In this document: positions 24,363 through 35,340 of the stretch, piece by piece
How the letters are laid out: each line of letters begins with the position of its first letter
Numbering within the stretch: position 1 is the stretch's first letter
From: Icerya purchasi
Taxonomy: Eukaryota > Arthropoda > Insecta > Hemiptera > Monophlebidae
Direction: 5' to 3'
DNA length: 64,000 nucleotides
Assembly: GCA_039619475.1 (NCBI GenBank)
Contig: CM077116.1
Span: 369,548,294-369,612,293, forward strand
Program-made: the position numbers and the translations under genes
The notes under the pieces: generated by a model
Database searches by the model: none
Told to the model about the DNA's origin: nothing
The model's input: the letters and a program-made list of their open reading frames with translations, nothing else

Positions 24363-25317
24363 TCATTCTACCTATTAAACGATATAATACACGAGTGTCG
24401 TCCGGAATGAGTTGTTCCACAGCGGTTGGTAATCGAAACTCCTCATCGTTTTAGTGTCGGGGTATGAATTTCACCGATTTGCCCTACAGTAATTTTTGAA
24501 TTGTAAACACTTCTTTATATTAGAAAATATTCGGATCTGATTCACCTCCGGTGCTCCAAATAATTTTGATTTTTGCAATGGTGTGAACTTTTTCTGACGC
24601 ACAGCATGTTCCTGGTTTTCGATACATATATATATATATATAGTAATATTTTAAATTTAAAATCATTTGCTCGATGTTCAACAGACTTTTTCTCCTTTAA
24701 TTTCCGTACAACAGACGGGCTTTGAATTAAATTCGGACAATCCATAATGAAACTAGTCGTTATTGTACGATAGTAAAACTTTGCAACGAGTTGAGAACTT
24801 TAAATAATGTAAAATTTTAAAACGGCGTCTATTGGCTGTTAAATTTCACCAATAGCCTGATCCTTCTGGTTATTACTATCTCTATCCATTAGTAAAAAAC
24901 GGCTTCTCAATCTGCATCTAATCAAAAACCCGTCTTCTTAATTTGCATTTACCTCTGTTCTGGGCAGATTACCAGGCTAGTCTTCAATTAATCGTCCTAA
25001 ATAATATTTTACCACAGTGTTTGTCTCTTTCGCTTTTTGCACCTTTCATATCAATATTTTACTCTTGAAATTTCTTCATCTACTTTCCGATTGCTACAGA
25101 CTGTTGATCTTCTTACTTGAGATTTTTCTTTCCGTATACTTTAACATATCAGGAGGCATGTGCTGAACTACTTTTTCACATCGGTCTGCTACCTTATTAT
25201 TTTGCCTTTGTCAATTCTATTCAAAAACTCTGTATCATTTCATAGCACCAAGTGCTCTACTTCATATCCTTGTCTATTATAGGTATAAATATTTATAAAT
25301 ATCGTATTTGTTGCAAA
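24363..25317. other. No gene recognised
   Basis: AT-rich; a short (AT)n lies at about 24626-24642. Confidence 0.45.
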
Positions 25318-25441
25318 CATTTTCGTTTTTTTCCATCGTTTTTCCTCGTTTTTTTCCTTGTTTTTTTCCATCGTTTTTCATCGTTTTTTCATCGTTTTTT
25401 TCATCATTTTTTTCATTGTTTTTTTTTTTCATCGTTTTTCG
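25318..25441 (+). repeat. T-rich degenerate tandem repeat (TTTTTTCATCG-like)
   Basis: Variants of TTTTTCATCG, with CCTCG, CCTTG and CATTG substitutions, repeat about ten times with a drifting 10-13 bp period. The encoded F/H-rich peptide is an artefact of this composition. Confidence 0.75.
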
Positions 25442-27930
25442 AACATTAATTAGATAATTAAGGTGTTTTATTAATTGAGACGGTAGTGTATACTAGAAAC
25501 TGAAACTCGCACTGTGCCAATAAATCGCATTCGAAATAAATAACAACCGTGGGGGTTGGTCTGTACTTCCAGAAATGCACTATGTCACATTTCGATTTTT
25601 CACTAACTCTCAACGAACTGTTCGTCTACAGCTCGAACATTACAGCGCTAATGCGATATAATCTCCCGCATATCCTGTACATTTATGCAAAGTGTGTGTT
25701 CGCACAAATTAAGAATAGCCACGGACGTTTTAGCTTATATTCGCTTTCCCGTTAGGAAGAGTAAACGTTTATTAGCGACCATAGGCATATACGATGTTAA
25801 GCTTGGAAACCGGCATTTAATCTACTAAAGAAAAAGGTACAACAAGCAGCACACTGCTAATTAAAGGCGATCAAATTCGTGGGTACGGGTTTGCAGTTCT
25901 CGCGAAAAGACTTTCCGAAAATACTGCTCTGTTACTGTTTTCAGCAATAAATAGGGCTCACCGGTTAAAGTGACATAAAAGAGAATAAGAAAACGTTTGG
26001 AATACGTTTTCACCTGGACGCTTCTCGCCATGAAACGAACCGGATAGTCTAAACAATCGCATTTGTATAACCTATTTTCGGTAAAATGTCGCCGTCGGCA
26101 AAGCGGGAAAAAGAAAAAAAAAAAGAACGGAAGAAAAGAAATTGAAATTAGCCGCGTTTAAGGAAACCAAAATCTGCGTGCGATAAAAAAAACCAAAAAA
26201 ACAGGTTATTGTTATTGCAGCGGGCAGAGAAATTCAGTAATAGTTTATTTTAGAATATTTTTCTCTTTCCGGTTTGCGCTATTTTTTAACTCTATAATTT
26301 GGCCCGTGCACGGCGACCCTTTTTTCATTATTTAAATTTCATTAAAAAAAACGGAACTGAAAAACTAAATAAAAATGATCGAACATTGTACTGCTCAATC
26401 GTGCTCCCCCCCCCAACGGTAAAAACTAAAATGAAACAAAAAAAAAACAACTAGTATATAATCAAAAAAAAATTAGTATATACATAAACACAGAAGTTAT
26501 ATTTTACTACATTAAATTCGCAATAATTTTAAAGGAATTTTCCCTACATGTTCCGAAGAACAATGCTCCATAATCACAGGTATATTTATGCCTAGGCTTT
26601 AAAGAATACAAAAAATTCGGGTTAAACTCTGTTGTTAAATTATGCGTGAAAGATTACTAATACAAAAACAAAAAAAAAAAAACGTGTTCCTATTTTTCCG
26701 TTTTTTCCTATGTTGTAGGAGGTACACTGTGGATATAATTATTTAGGTATTTCGTAATTTTCTCGACTACGGCGATACTTCATGAAAAGAGGCGAATGAT
26801 GTTTAAGCTATTTAACAATGAGAGTGTTACATAAGCACATACGCTACACAGGACACGTAAGACACAAACTGCGACTATCCCCCGTCCCCCCCGGCCGCCG
26901 ATAGAGTGTATCTTGATGGTTTTTCAGATGATTTTTCAGATTACTTTTTCACTTGCAAGAACCGCGAATGTAGAAATATATAGATTTCTCGTGATTATTT
27001 AGGTATTACGCGTGATGGGTTTTCTTTCACTAGGCGACACTACTGACTGGGACGTGTGAATTATGTTTTAAGAGACAGGCAAGAAAGAATTACAAATCGG
27101 TAACGGTTTCGCGACAGATCATCATCTCGCGATCTTTTGTATTGCAGTGCAAACGGCACTGCGAGTAATCCGGCTAATGAACTTATAAAAATATCTCCGG
27201 TTTCCGTTAGATAAATAAAATTTTTATCCGAAATCACGTGCACGCGCACTTACATGCGCAGGGAATGGGGCCGGAAGAACGAGTTTGCGGCGCAGCGAAT
27301 GCGGTGGGGGGACTTTTACGGTTGCAGCGAAAATTTAATATTAAATATTTAAATTTTAATAAAGCGAACCGGGAAAGCTGCAACCGGAGACCGGATTCTG
27401 TCGATGGCGCTGCGCGGTCTGATAGAAAAGAGAGAGAGAGGACATTCGAACAGAGAATATATTCCTGTTTTATTGCACCCGAGCGAATTGGTTAAATTTG
27501 TTAGTGAAAAAAAGCCATCGACGCATTTGCTTGTTCGAGTTAGCGGGCGAAATGCCTAATGTCACTTTGATATGCGCGCACGGAGGCAGTACGCGTTGTT
27601 CTGGGAAGGAATGCGCGTCTGCAGGAATAATTTGAACATTGTTCGCGGTTTATATTGGCTGTTTCATATTCTAGTAGCAATCTGCAGTTGAAACGGAGAG
27701 AAAGGCGTCCTCTGTTTGCCTAGTTATAGGTCTAGTTATGAAATATTAACTCTCAAAAGCCGGCGAATGCACAAAGGTTAGCGACACCGGCTCATTTCGG
27801 CGAGCAGCGCGCCGAAATCGAAATCCGACGCGCTCACGCCGCAAGAAGAAAAAGACAGCAGGCCGACCCCCGCCTCTTGCTACTCTGGAAAGAGACATTC
27901 GCCGGCATGAATAACTGCGAACTGTTGAAA
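25442..27930. other. No gene recognised; CpG-containing block begins near 27.2 kb
   Basis: AT-rich up to about 27.2 kb with A runs near 26110 and 26675. From about 27.23 kb the sequence becomes richer in G+C and CpG. No frame carries a domain I recognise. Confidence 0.4.
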
Positions 27931-27933
27931 GAG

Positions 27934-27995
27934 CTTCTTCTTCTTCTTCTTCTTCTTCTTCTTCTTCTGCAGTGGCACAATAACGAGATTTGGGT
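27934..27995 (-). repeat. RTE-like LINE 3' terminus with (GAA)n tail, minus strand
   Basis: The minus strand reads FANPNLVIVPLQ followed by about eleven GAA triplets ((CTT)n on the plus strand at 27934-27967). This resembles IAN...Q-KKKK, the end seen at 9.74 and 24.3 kb. The match is short and may be chance beside a microsatellite. Confidence 0.35.
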
Positions 27996-29400
27996 TTGCA
28001 AAGGCAACTGCTCTAGGGCTAGCCGACTCAAAAGCGAAAACATGAAACGGGAAGTTGACTGAGCGCAACTCAGGAAAAGAACCAATACTGCAGGCAAAGG
28101 CTATTCTTTTTCGCATTTCCTACCGGCGGCCTCGCTTTTACCTTTCACCGGGCCGCTCCGGCCTTTGTTCGCCTTCGTCTGTCCTTTCGGCGCTTCTACA
28201 ACTAATCTCGACCGTCCTCTCTCCGGAAACGCCGCGTTAACAATTCCCACGGTAAAGCGCTGCTCACATGCCGTCTCTATTATCGGCCGACGCCAGAGCT
28301 ACTCCGTCATATCCGAAATAATAGCCCGAGCGAAAACTGTCCCGGACCCGCTTCGATTCCTTCTCTGCGTCCGAGACCGTCAGTCTTCACGGGCCGTTTG
28401 CTGCGAACGAAGATCGAATTATATTCTCGCGGTGTACCACGGGGTAATTGTTTTGCAATTAGCCGAGCGCAATGAAAGACAGACGGAGGCCGCTGTCTAG
28501 ATTTTCGTCCAGCTGTGCGATTGTAGTATATCGTCTAAGGCGAACGACAGAAATCATTATTATTAAAATCGAAAAGAAAAAAAAAGGAAGATTTTAACGA
28601 CCTAAGAAGTCACCGAACACAGCCACATCACGGATAACAAGCGGTGAAAGTACGTAATCATAATTCTCGGCGGTAGAACTACGGCGGGAATGGTCTTTTT
28701 GTATAATGAATTCGAACGGTAGTGATGCGCTGTGAAAGATTTCACTTGTTTTTAAAACGCAACGCCCTTTAACGTGTTTAACTGCTATGGAGCTATTACA
28801 GTATGAAGATGTGCGGTTACACATGTTGATGGGTAATCGTCCGTTGTTGACAAGTCCAGGGAAAAACCCAAACAAGAAAAAAAAAAAAAAAAGAAAAAGA
28901 TGTGCGGTTTGTTCTTAAGTCGCCTCTACTCCACTAATGTGTCACGGGGGTGAGAATTGCACCGGGGGCGAAATCTCAAGAACTTTTGTTATTTATAAAA
29001 GAGGGATAACGATGGAGTGAGAGTGGTGCTATACAGTTACACAGTATGTGGGAAGTTGAAGGGGCGCAAAATCTTGGCAACAGAAAGGACGATTCGTTTG
29101 GGGGTGGGATCTCGGCGAAATAAAATTATACGACAAAGGTGACCTATGCGATTAAGGGCACAGAAATGTCTGCGGGAAATGCCTATTTCTGGCCACCACA
29201 GTTTTCAACCGAGAGTTTCGTTAACCTTAAGAAAAGGTCTAGCACGAGGACGTGAGATTATTAAAACTGATATTTGATAGTTAAAAGGTAGGGAGGAGAA
29301 TCATTAGGCAAGGGGAATCGACGTGTTAATTTTCAGCAATCTCAGGATGACTGGGCGCCCGTTGAAATGTTCTTTTATTATTTGTTTTTATTAAGTAGAA
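27996..29400. other. No gene; comparatively GC-rich block to about 28.5 kb
   Basis: The segment to 28.5 kb is CpG-containing and has a 111-codon plus-strand frame (28165-28500) with no recognisable domain and overlapping frames in other phases. The rest is AT-rich with A-runs near 28875. Confidence 0.4.
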
Positions 29401-29402
29401 TA

Positions 29403-29720
29403 GCGCGATAGCCTAGTGGTTAAGGTGCTGGGCTACTAAATCAGAAGTTTCACGGGATTTCGGAAGTTGCCTCGTTCCGGATCCGAATCGCTCCCAGGTT
29501 TATACCTAATCTTGAATTGGGTGTCAGAGAATTATCTGGGGGAAAGTAAAGGCGGATCGCAAGTAGAAAATAACTGGCTCCCCTAGTCTTATTAGTGCCG
29601 TTGGGTTTCGTCCACAGTGAACTTTAACTTCACAATCCCCTACGCCCCGCTAGGGGTATGGGACTTGCCTTGCTTTCCATTAAGTACACAGGGATGCTAC
29701 CACAGTCTCTAACATACCGT
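29403..29720 (+). repeat. tRNA-derived SINE, second family
   Basis: The head holds an A-box-like TAGCCTAGTGGTTAAGG (29409-29425) and a B-box-like GGATCCGAATCGC (about 29479-29491), spaced as in tRNA genes. No acceptor stem can close, and a long non-tRNA body follows (GGTGTCAGAGAATTATCTGG, then CCCCGCTAGGGGTATGGG). This is a SINE head-plus-body layout. The head resembles the tRNA-like segment on the minus strand at 40.4 kb (TAGCCTAGTGG in both). The 3' limit is uncertain. Confidence 0.6.
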
Positions 29721-30383
29721 GAATGTTTTTAACGATTACTATTATTATACATGATATTAATATTCTGCTGTTATCTTTTCTGAAGTGCACCTGAGAGATA
29801 TTTTTATAAGCTAATTTGAATTTTATTGTGGAAATGTGGATGCTAAGACCGTATGACTTACGGGCTCCATTAGCAAGTTAGATGTTAGTAGATTGCGTGG
29901 TAACAACATAGGTTGTGCTGGGTTTCGGGTAGTCCATAAAGTACATACTTGTTTTCTTCTCATCCGTGTAATGAGAGGGAGGGCTTCAGACGTTTGGTGA
30001 GTTCTACACATTGTTTAGGCGATATGATGCTGTTGTATGGTTTGCTTGTGAGCAGTCATTTGCCCGACTTTTACCAGTTTAGCCGTCTGGATAGAATGTA
30101 CATATGGGGTATATATGTATTAATGATTGTGAGAGTAATCGTACAAGTGTAGATGAGAGTTTATATGTTAACATTAAAGCATCATCTAATAACAAATAAT
30201 TATATAGTTAGTATATATTATTATAAGACCAGATTTGTTATCATTATCATTTTCTTCCTATTAAAATTAAAATGCGTTTTGGAAATTAACTTTTTTATTG
30301 TATTTTATATTTTTCATTTTTTTTTTTTTCTTTCCGCTCATTTTCACTTTTACTTTCACTGATATATATATATATATATAAAT
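29721..30383. other. AT-rich stretch, nothing recognised
   Basis: Short frames only. (AT)n at 30362-30380 precedes the probable LTR. Confidence 0.45.
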
Positions 30384-30387
30384 ATAT

Positions 30388-31377
30388 TGTCGTGAACCAG
30401 TTAAATACACCCGTGGAATAATATAATAGATATAATAATAATGATAAAACCAGAAGAGACCGGACTGCTAGTGGCTGTGCTTTGGCTCGACGACGGTAAG
30501 GTATAGATAAATATCCCGTATTTTAAACAAAAGACGATGATATTTATCTATTCATCTTTTGTTTGGATATTGGCGGTGCGGTGTGTTTAAAATCGGGGCT
30601 TATCGCGGAGTAAATGCGGAGCTGATCGGTTTTGATCGAGCTCTTCGTATTTGGCTTAGGAACATATATGTTTTGTAAAAGCGGTCATCGTCAACGAAGA
30701 GAAACAGATCCGCTCACGCCATTTTTAATGTTGTTTTATGTAGTCATTGATGTAATTTATAATTAAAATTGAAAATTGCCGCATTAAATGTAAGAAGAAA
30801 GGTAACAGCTCAGTATCGACGTCAGTTAATCACAGAAAAAGAATTAAAACCTGGAATAAAAGTTACGGATCGAAATCATAAGCGTATCAGCGGTAACCAC
30901 ATTCCACGCTAGCTATCCAGGGCAGAGGCTCGTACCGGTCCGCAACACCAGGAAGTAGCACCAACACGCAAGTTTCTAAATTATTATATATATATTTTCA
31001 TATTCATTATTATAAAAATCTCGTTAATATTGTACGTATATGTGTGTGCGCTGAATATGATGTGATTAGTATGCGTGTGTCGAACTAAGAGGCCCCTCAG
31101 AAAAAGCTAGTCAGTTATTTTATATAAATTAATAAAAAAGAATAAAGTCATTATTTATATTCATTTAGTATTTTGTCGTATTTGGAATAATTGTTATAAA
31201 TAAAATCTAAAAACGTGGAAATTGTTTTTCCGTTGACGAATACGGATACGCACATATACTAAATTTGGAATTTGAGTTTAAGAAACGAGGAAACGTAGGC
31301 AGAATAAAGTTAAAAAAAGAAATAAAATTAAGTTGTGTTTCTTTCCGCTGTGAGAAGAAGCAGAGGGAGGGAACACG

Positions 31378-31380
<3 letters not shown>
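30388..31380 (+). mobile_element. Probable solo LTR, about 993 bp
   Basis: The segment begins TGTCGTGAACC and ends GGAACACGACA. The terminal 7 bases, TGTCGTG and CACGACA, form a perfect inverted repeat with the canonical TG...CA ends of LTRs. A 4-bp ATAT lies on both sides (30384-30387 and 31381-31384), compatible with a target duplication, but the right flank is an (AT)n tract so this is weak. Near the 3' end AATAAA occurs at 31130 and 31141, as expected for an LTR polyadenylation signal. No gag or pol frame adjoins either side and no second LTR is seen, so a solo LTR is the simplest reading. The superfamily is unassigned. Orientation is taken from the AATAAA positions. Confidence 0.45.
30503..30564 (+). 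repeat. Interleaved inverted repeats inside the LTR
   Basis: Arm 1 ATAGATAAATATC (30503-30515) pairs perfectly with GATATTTATCTAT (30539-30551). Arm 2 AAACAAAAGA (30525-30534) pairs perfectly with TCTTTTGTTT (30555-30564). The order 1-2-1'-2' is the topology of an H-type pseudoknot. Whether it folds is unknown. Confidence 0.6.

Positions 31381-31428
<48 letters not shown>
31381..31428. repeat. (AT)n microsatellite
   Basis: 24 uninterrupted AT units directly abutting the end of the probable LTR. Confidence 0.95.
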
Positions 31429-31431
<3 letters not shown>

Positions 31432-33609
31432 GTATAGCTAAGTGGCTAGTTTCAATGTTAATTTTTGTATAACTTTGTATATGTATCAATTTGTGGGTTT
31501 CTGTAATGATAATAATAGTAATAAAAATTGATTTGGATTTGATTGTTATTGGTTTTATTATTATTGATTAATTAAAAAATGTTTTTTTTTAGAAAATATA
31601 TAATAAATTTGTTTCACACCAATATTGCTGGAACGGGCCCGAAAATACAATTATAAATACGACCGAATATACATATATATGTATATGACGAAATTATTAA
31701 AAAATATGCAGATGCAAATTCTACGTAACACCGGTTGTCAGATGAGTTATGATGATGCTGCGCGATGCTAATATTCCGTTGACTTTTTGATAATTCATTA
31801 TCGGTAACAGAAGGGTTAATTTTCTCAATGGCCTTACGATGACTTTGAGTCCAAATTAATCGAAATCTTCGACGATACTACCTTTCCTTACCGCGAACCG
31901 ATTTTTCAAATGTGAGCCAATATGGCTCTGAACTGCGAGGACGTTCGACTCGAAACTTAACGGATGAGTTTTTCTTTACAACCGATTTTTACTGTTTTCA
32001 AAACACAACTGACACAATACAACTAACTGACCCGGTAAGATTTCTTTCCGATCCATTTTGGGTTTCTTCCTTTCCGATCGGACTTAATCCGAAGGGAGAT
32101 GTGCGCTTCGCATGTGACATTGCTGAGCTATTTAATCCCGTCCGACAACAGGATCTCATACACACGCACAACACTTTTTCTCTCACCATCTTTGTCCAAA
32201 AATTTCATTTGTATTATTTCTCCCGTAATGGACGCATCACATCGTAAAACGGAAATGGGACACTCACTCTTAAAATTAGTTCATATAATACCTGCTATGT
32301 TCTTCGGATTGCTAAGCGATGTTTGGTGAGAGGATCAGAGATTACTATTAAAACAGCTTCGAAACGCGTCGGTGTTATTATTTTAAATATATTATTATTC
32401 GATAAAAAGTGCACGTGAATGATTTTCATTTAATAGGGATTAGAGATTGTTGATAAAGCCGTGGATGAATCAGATATCAGCAAGGCTTTCTCCGTGGTGC
32501 AGGTTCTGCAGGAAGAAAATATTCCAGACAGAAAAATACTGCACCGTATATTTCATCATTCAATACCGAACAACTCTATCATTCAGAGTCGTATGTTTCC
32601 AATTGCATCGCAGGCTAGGAGCGGACAGCTACGAATGAAGTAGCCTCTGCGGTGATTTTGGCGGCATTCGTGAAGAAAATTAAATGGTCTCGGGATATTT
32701 TGAAATTGTCACTGCTGTTATCGAACGATATTCGGATGCGCTCGGTTAATGTGTCCATAGTTGACGAATCCCAAAAGAAAACAACAAAAAAAAAAATGGA
32801 CGAATTTTGCACGTTAATAACCGACATGACCCACTACGTCGTTTTAATTTCAAACCGAATTTTCGGTCCTCCTAAAGAATTGAAATTTCTGAATTTTTAC
32901 ATACCTAATTTAGGTGACCTTCAGTCTAAACTTCCATCCGAAGATATTTTACATAATCAATTCAACTATTTTGCACTATACTGTTTTTGTTTTTTTTACA
33001 TACATACTGATAATTTTAGTCGAAAAGTTATTAAATTTTTTACACATCAGAAATAGGACAACCTGGTGTTTTGTAGAGTTAGGCCCTTTTTTTTATTCGC
33101 TGCGACAAAAAAAAAAAAAAACAAATAAAAAAAAACCCTTAATTTGAGTAACTGAAGGTTGTTTCGTTAATTGCAAACCGTGTATAGTAATTTAATAAAT
33201 TTGTAACGAGGCCATTTTGAAAGATGTTAGTGTTCCATCAAGTATTTCATGTACTGATTAGAAGATAGAACGTTATCAAAATGTTAGAAAAAACCGTTAT
33301 GAAATATTTTTCTGTTACGTTTTGAAATAAATTGCTAAGCAAACCGTAAGTAATTATTTTGACGTGGTTAATTAAAATTTATGATTTATAGGAGAACTGT
33401 CATCTAGAGGAGGCTCGCGGATGTCCTCCCCAAAGCAACTAAGCATCGATTCATATATGTATATGCATGTATTTATACGAACGTAGAGAGGGAAAATCTT
33501 ACACTGAGCTCAAACGGGCACGTCCGTAATAGGCGGGTAAATAACGAGTGGACATTCGGTCAGTCGCAAATATCGCGCATGCGAACCAAAGTACTGGCGG
33601 AAAACCTCA
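31429..33609. other. No gene recognised
   Basis: A TTGATTTGGATTTGATT pentamer-type run occurs near 31529. Frames at 31912-32247 and 32447-33056 give no recognisable domains; one at 32461-32643 reads plausible protein-like composition but lacks known motifs. A-runs occur near 33108. Confidence 0.4.
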
Positions 33610-33619
33610 ATCAGGTGAT

Positions 33620-34140
33620 TAGATCTTCAATGGACAGAAGTAATCACTTGCGGAGTTAGCTAAGACATTCACCCCGAAATAGAAGTTCTCCTTTATGGTA
33701 GAATGATCGGTAGACAATTTAATGATTAATGATCGAATGAAAAGGATAACTGGATTCACCGCGGAAAGGGGAAAAGGCGAGGTACTGCAGAATAGCCAAG
33801 AATTCGACGGAGCAGAAAGAAGGTAATTTAATAGATTCAGAATTACCAAAAGACGGGATGGTAAAGTGGCACCTACTGTCTTTCCGGTCCCGTTGAGTTA
33901 TCGGCGAAAATAAGAGTAAAAGCGGAATATAGAATTGCGGGTGCCGTTGAATTCACTAATAACAATCGAATGGGGAGCGCAGATTTATTCTTAGCGGTGA
34001 GGGTGAAGAATATTTGAAAAGTTTAGGAACAAGTTCTGTGCAGGAAATAATGTTTGTAAAAAATGACGCGAGCGAAGTATAGGGATTTTTTTGAGTAAAG
34101 AATCGCCAGTTGCGGAAAAATTTTAGGAAAAAGTAACTCT
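33620..34140 (-). pseudogene. RNase-H-bearing LINE, copy B: heavily decayed
   Basis: Minus-strand fragments in three frames align in order with copy C: YTSLASFFTNIISC, SPLRINLRSPFD, EFNGTRNSIFR, LIFADNS (RNase H catalytic Asp block; copy C has LIFTDGS), SFGNSESIKLPSFCSV, FLAILQYLAF, VILFIRSLIIKL and VLANSASD (copy C: VDLLAKTTAS). Frameshifts separate nearly every block. No poly(A) or target duplication could be found, and homology fades at both ends. It is an older or more damaged copy of the family at 10.2 and 43.3 kb. Confidence 0.6.
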
Positions 34141-35219
34141 GTTGCCGCTTAGAGCTTTGCTGAAGGAGGACATAGTGACATCGATTGCTACCATTACTGC
34201 GTTGCAAAATATGGTTATATCGTAGAGTCCGACGGACAAAGTACGAGTTCCGAAGATCATAAGGAAAAAAAAAAAAGGGTACGAGTAGATGATACCGCAC
34301 ACCTTGAAAGCTCGTATCGTATTCGCCCGACTATTATACCGCGCGATCTTACGCAAATGTGGGACTTCTGCGGTCGTCGCGTATTTAGCGACTCTTTTAT
34401 TAAGGGGAATCCATTGAACTTCTGTACAAGTTTTCCTTGTCATCTTCTAACCAAACACAGAGATCTGACGCATGAACTACGAATACGCCTACCTTCGGTA
34501 TTATCTTCCGCACTACCGGCTTAGACGTTGATTCAATGTCAGAATGAGGGGATGATATTATGACGATAGAATTTAGCGTCGAAGGGAAAATGAGGGAAAA
34601 TAAGTAGGCAGAGAAAGAGAGAGAGGTGTTGACAATTTTCATCGCGGCTACTAAAAATAATTATTATTCTTAAATCACAGCGAGCTGATAAATTAGTAAA
34701 TAGACCGTTAACAAATTGACTACTCCCGGGGGGATATGAAAATGAAAATAAACTGTTGGTCCGATTTTTCCGGCTGCTAATTTATCTGCGGTTGGCCGCT
34801 GTCTCCGCGTCGTCGCTTATACTGGTAGTAGTGCTAGCCCCCTCTTCCGCTCCGATAAGGGCACAGTACTTGCGACTAGACTAGTTCCAGCGAGGAAATA
34901 ACTCTGTTAAGCCTGCAAAGCGGATGCTAGTCACGTACTGTAAATACTCTGGCGGTCTCGAATTACTACGCAGTTGGCTCGCTCGGCAATAATTAGACGG
35001 TGTTTTGTTTGCCCGTCCAGGCCCCACAACCTTCGAACTTACTTTGAGAGCCGAGCTTCGCTGTTCCGGCCATAGCCGACTCCCTCGTCCATGTCGTCTT
35101 TCTTCACTTTCAACTTCTCGCAGGAAAACAATTTTTCCTGCAACTAATCGCGACCGCGCCGCTTCCTACAGTTCGATCTCGAAATTAGCGAATTGCCGGC
35201 CACTAGTTGTTCAATTTTC
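34141..35219. other. No gene recognised; less AT-rich block from about 34.8 kb
   Basis: Part of 34.14-34.64 kb could be diverged upstream sequence of LINE copy B, but I cannot align it. From about 34.78 kb G+C and CpG rise and a 74-codon plus frame at 35005-35229 shows no domain. Confidence 0.35.
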
Positions 35220-35224
35220 CGCAA

Positions 35225-35340
35225 TTTAATAATAAATATAACAATCGGCAGTCAGTTTGGGCAGCGTCGAGCGAGAGAGAAAAAGAGTGAGGAAGTCTCG
35301 AAGTGAAGACTGCTGCCGCCGTCGCCACCGCCGCCGGATA
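35225..35340 (+). promoter_or_regulatory. Possible insect-type promoter segment
   Basis: An AT-rich TAATAATAAATATA (about 35228-35241) is followed by an arthropod Inr-like TCAGTT (35252-35257), then a GAGA-rich stretch (GAGCGAGAGAGAAAAAGAG) and a GCTGCCGCCGTCGCC-type leader, all inside a CpG-containing block. These features are common at insect transcription starts, but the TATA-like word is closer to the Inr than usual and no coding exon is identified downstream. Confidence 0.2.

Noticed and set aside
28165..28500. 111-codon plus-strand frame
   Set aside because: No recognisable domain, lies in a locally GC-richer block with overlapping frames.
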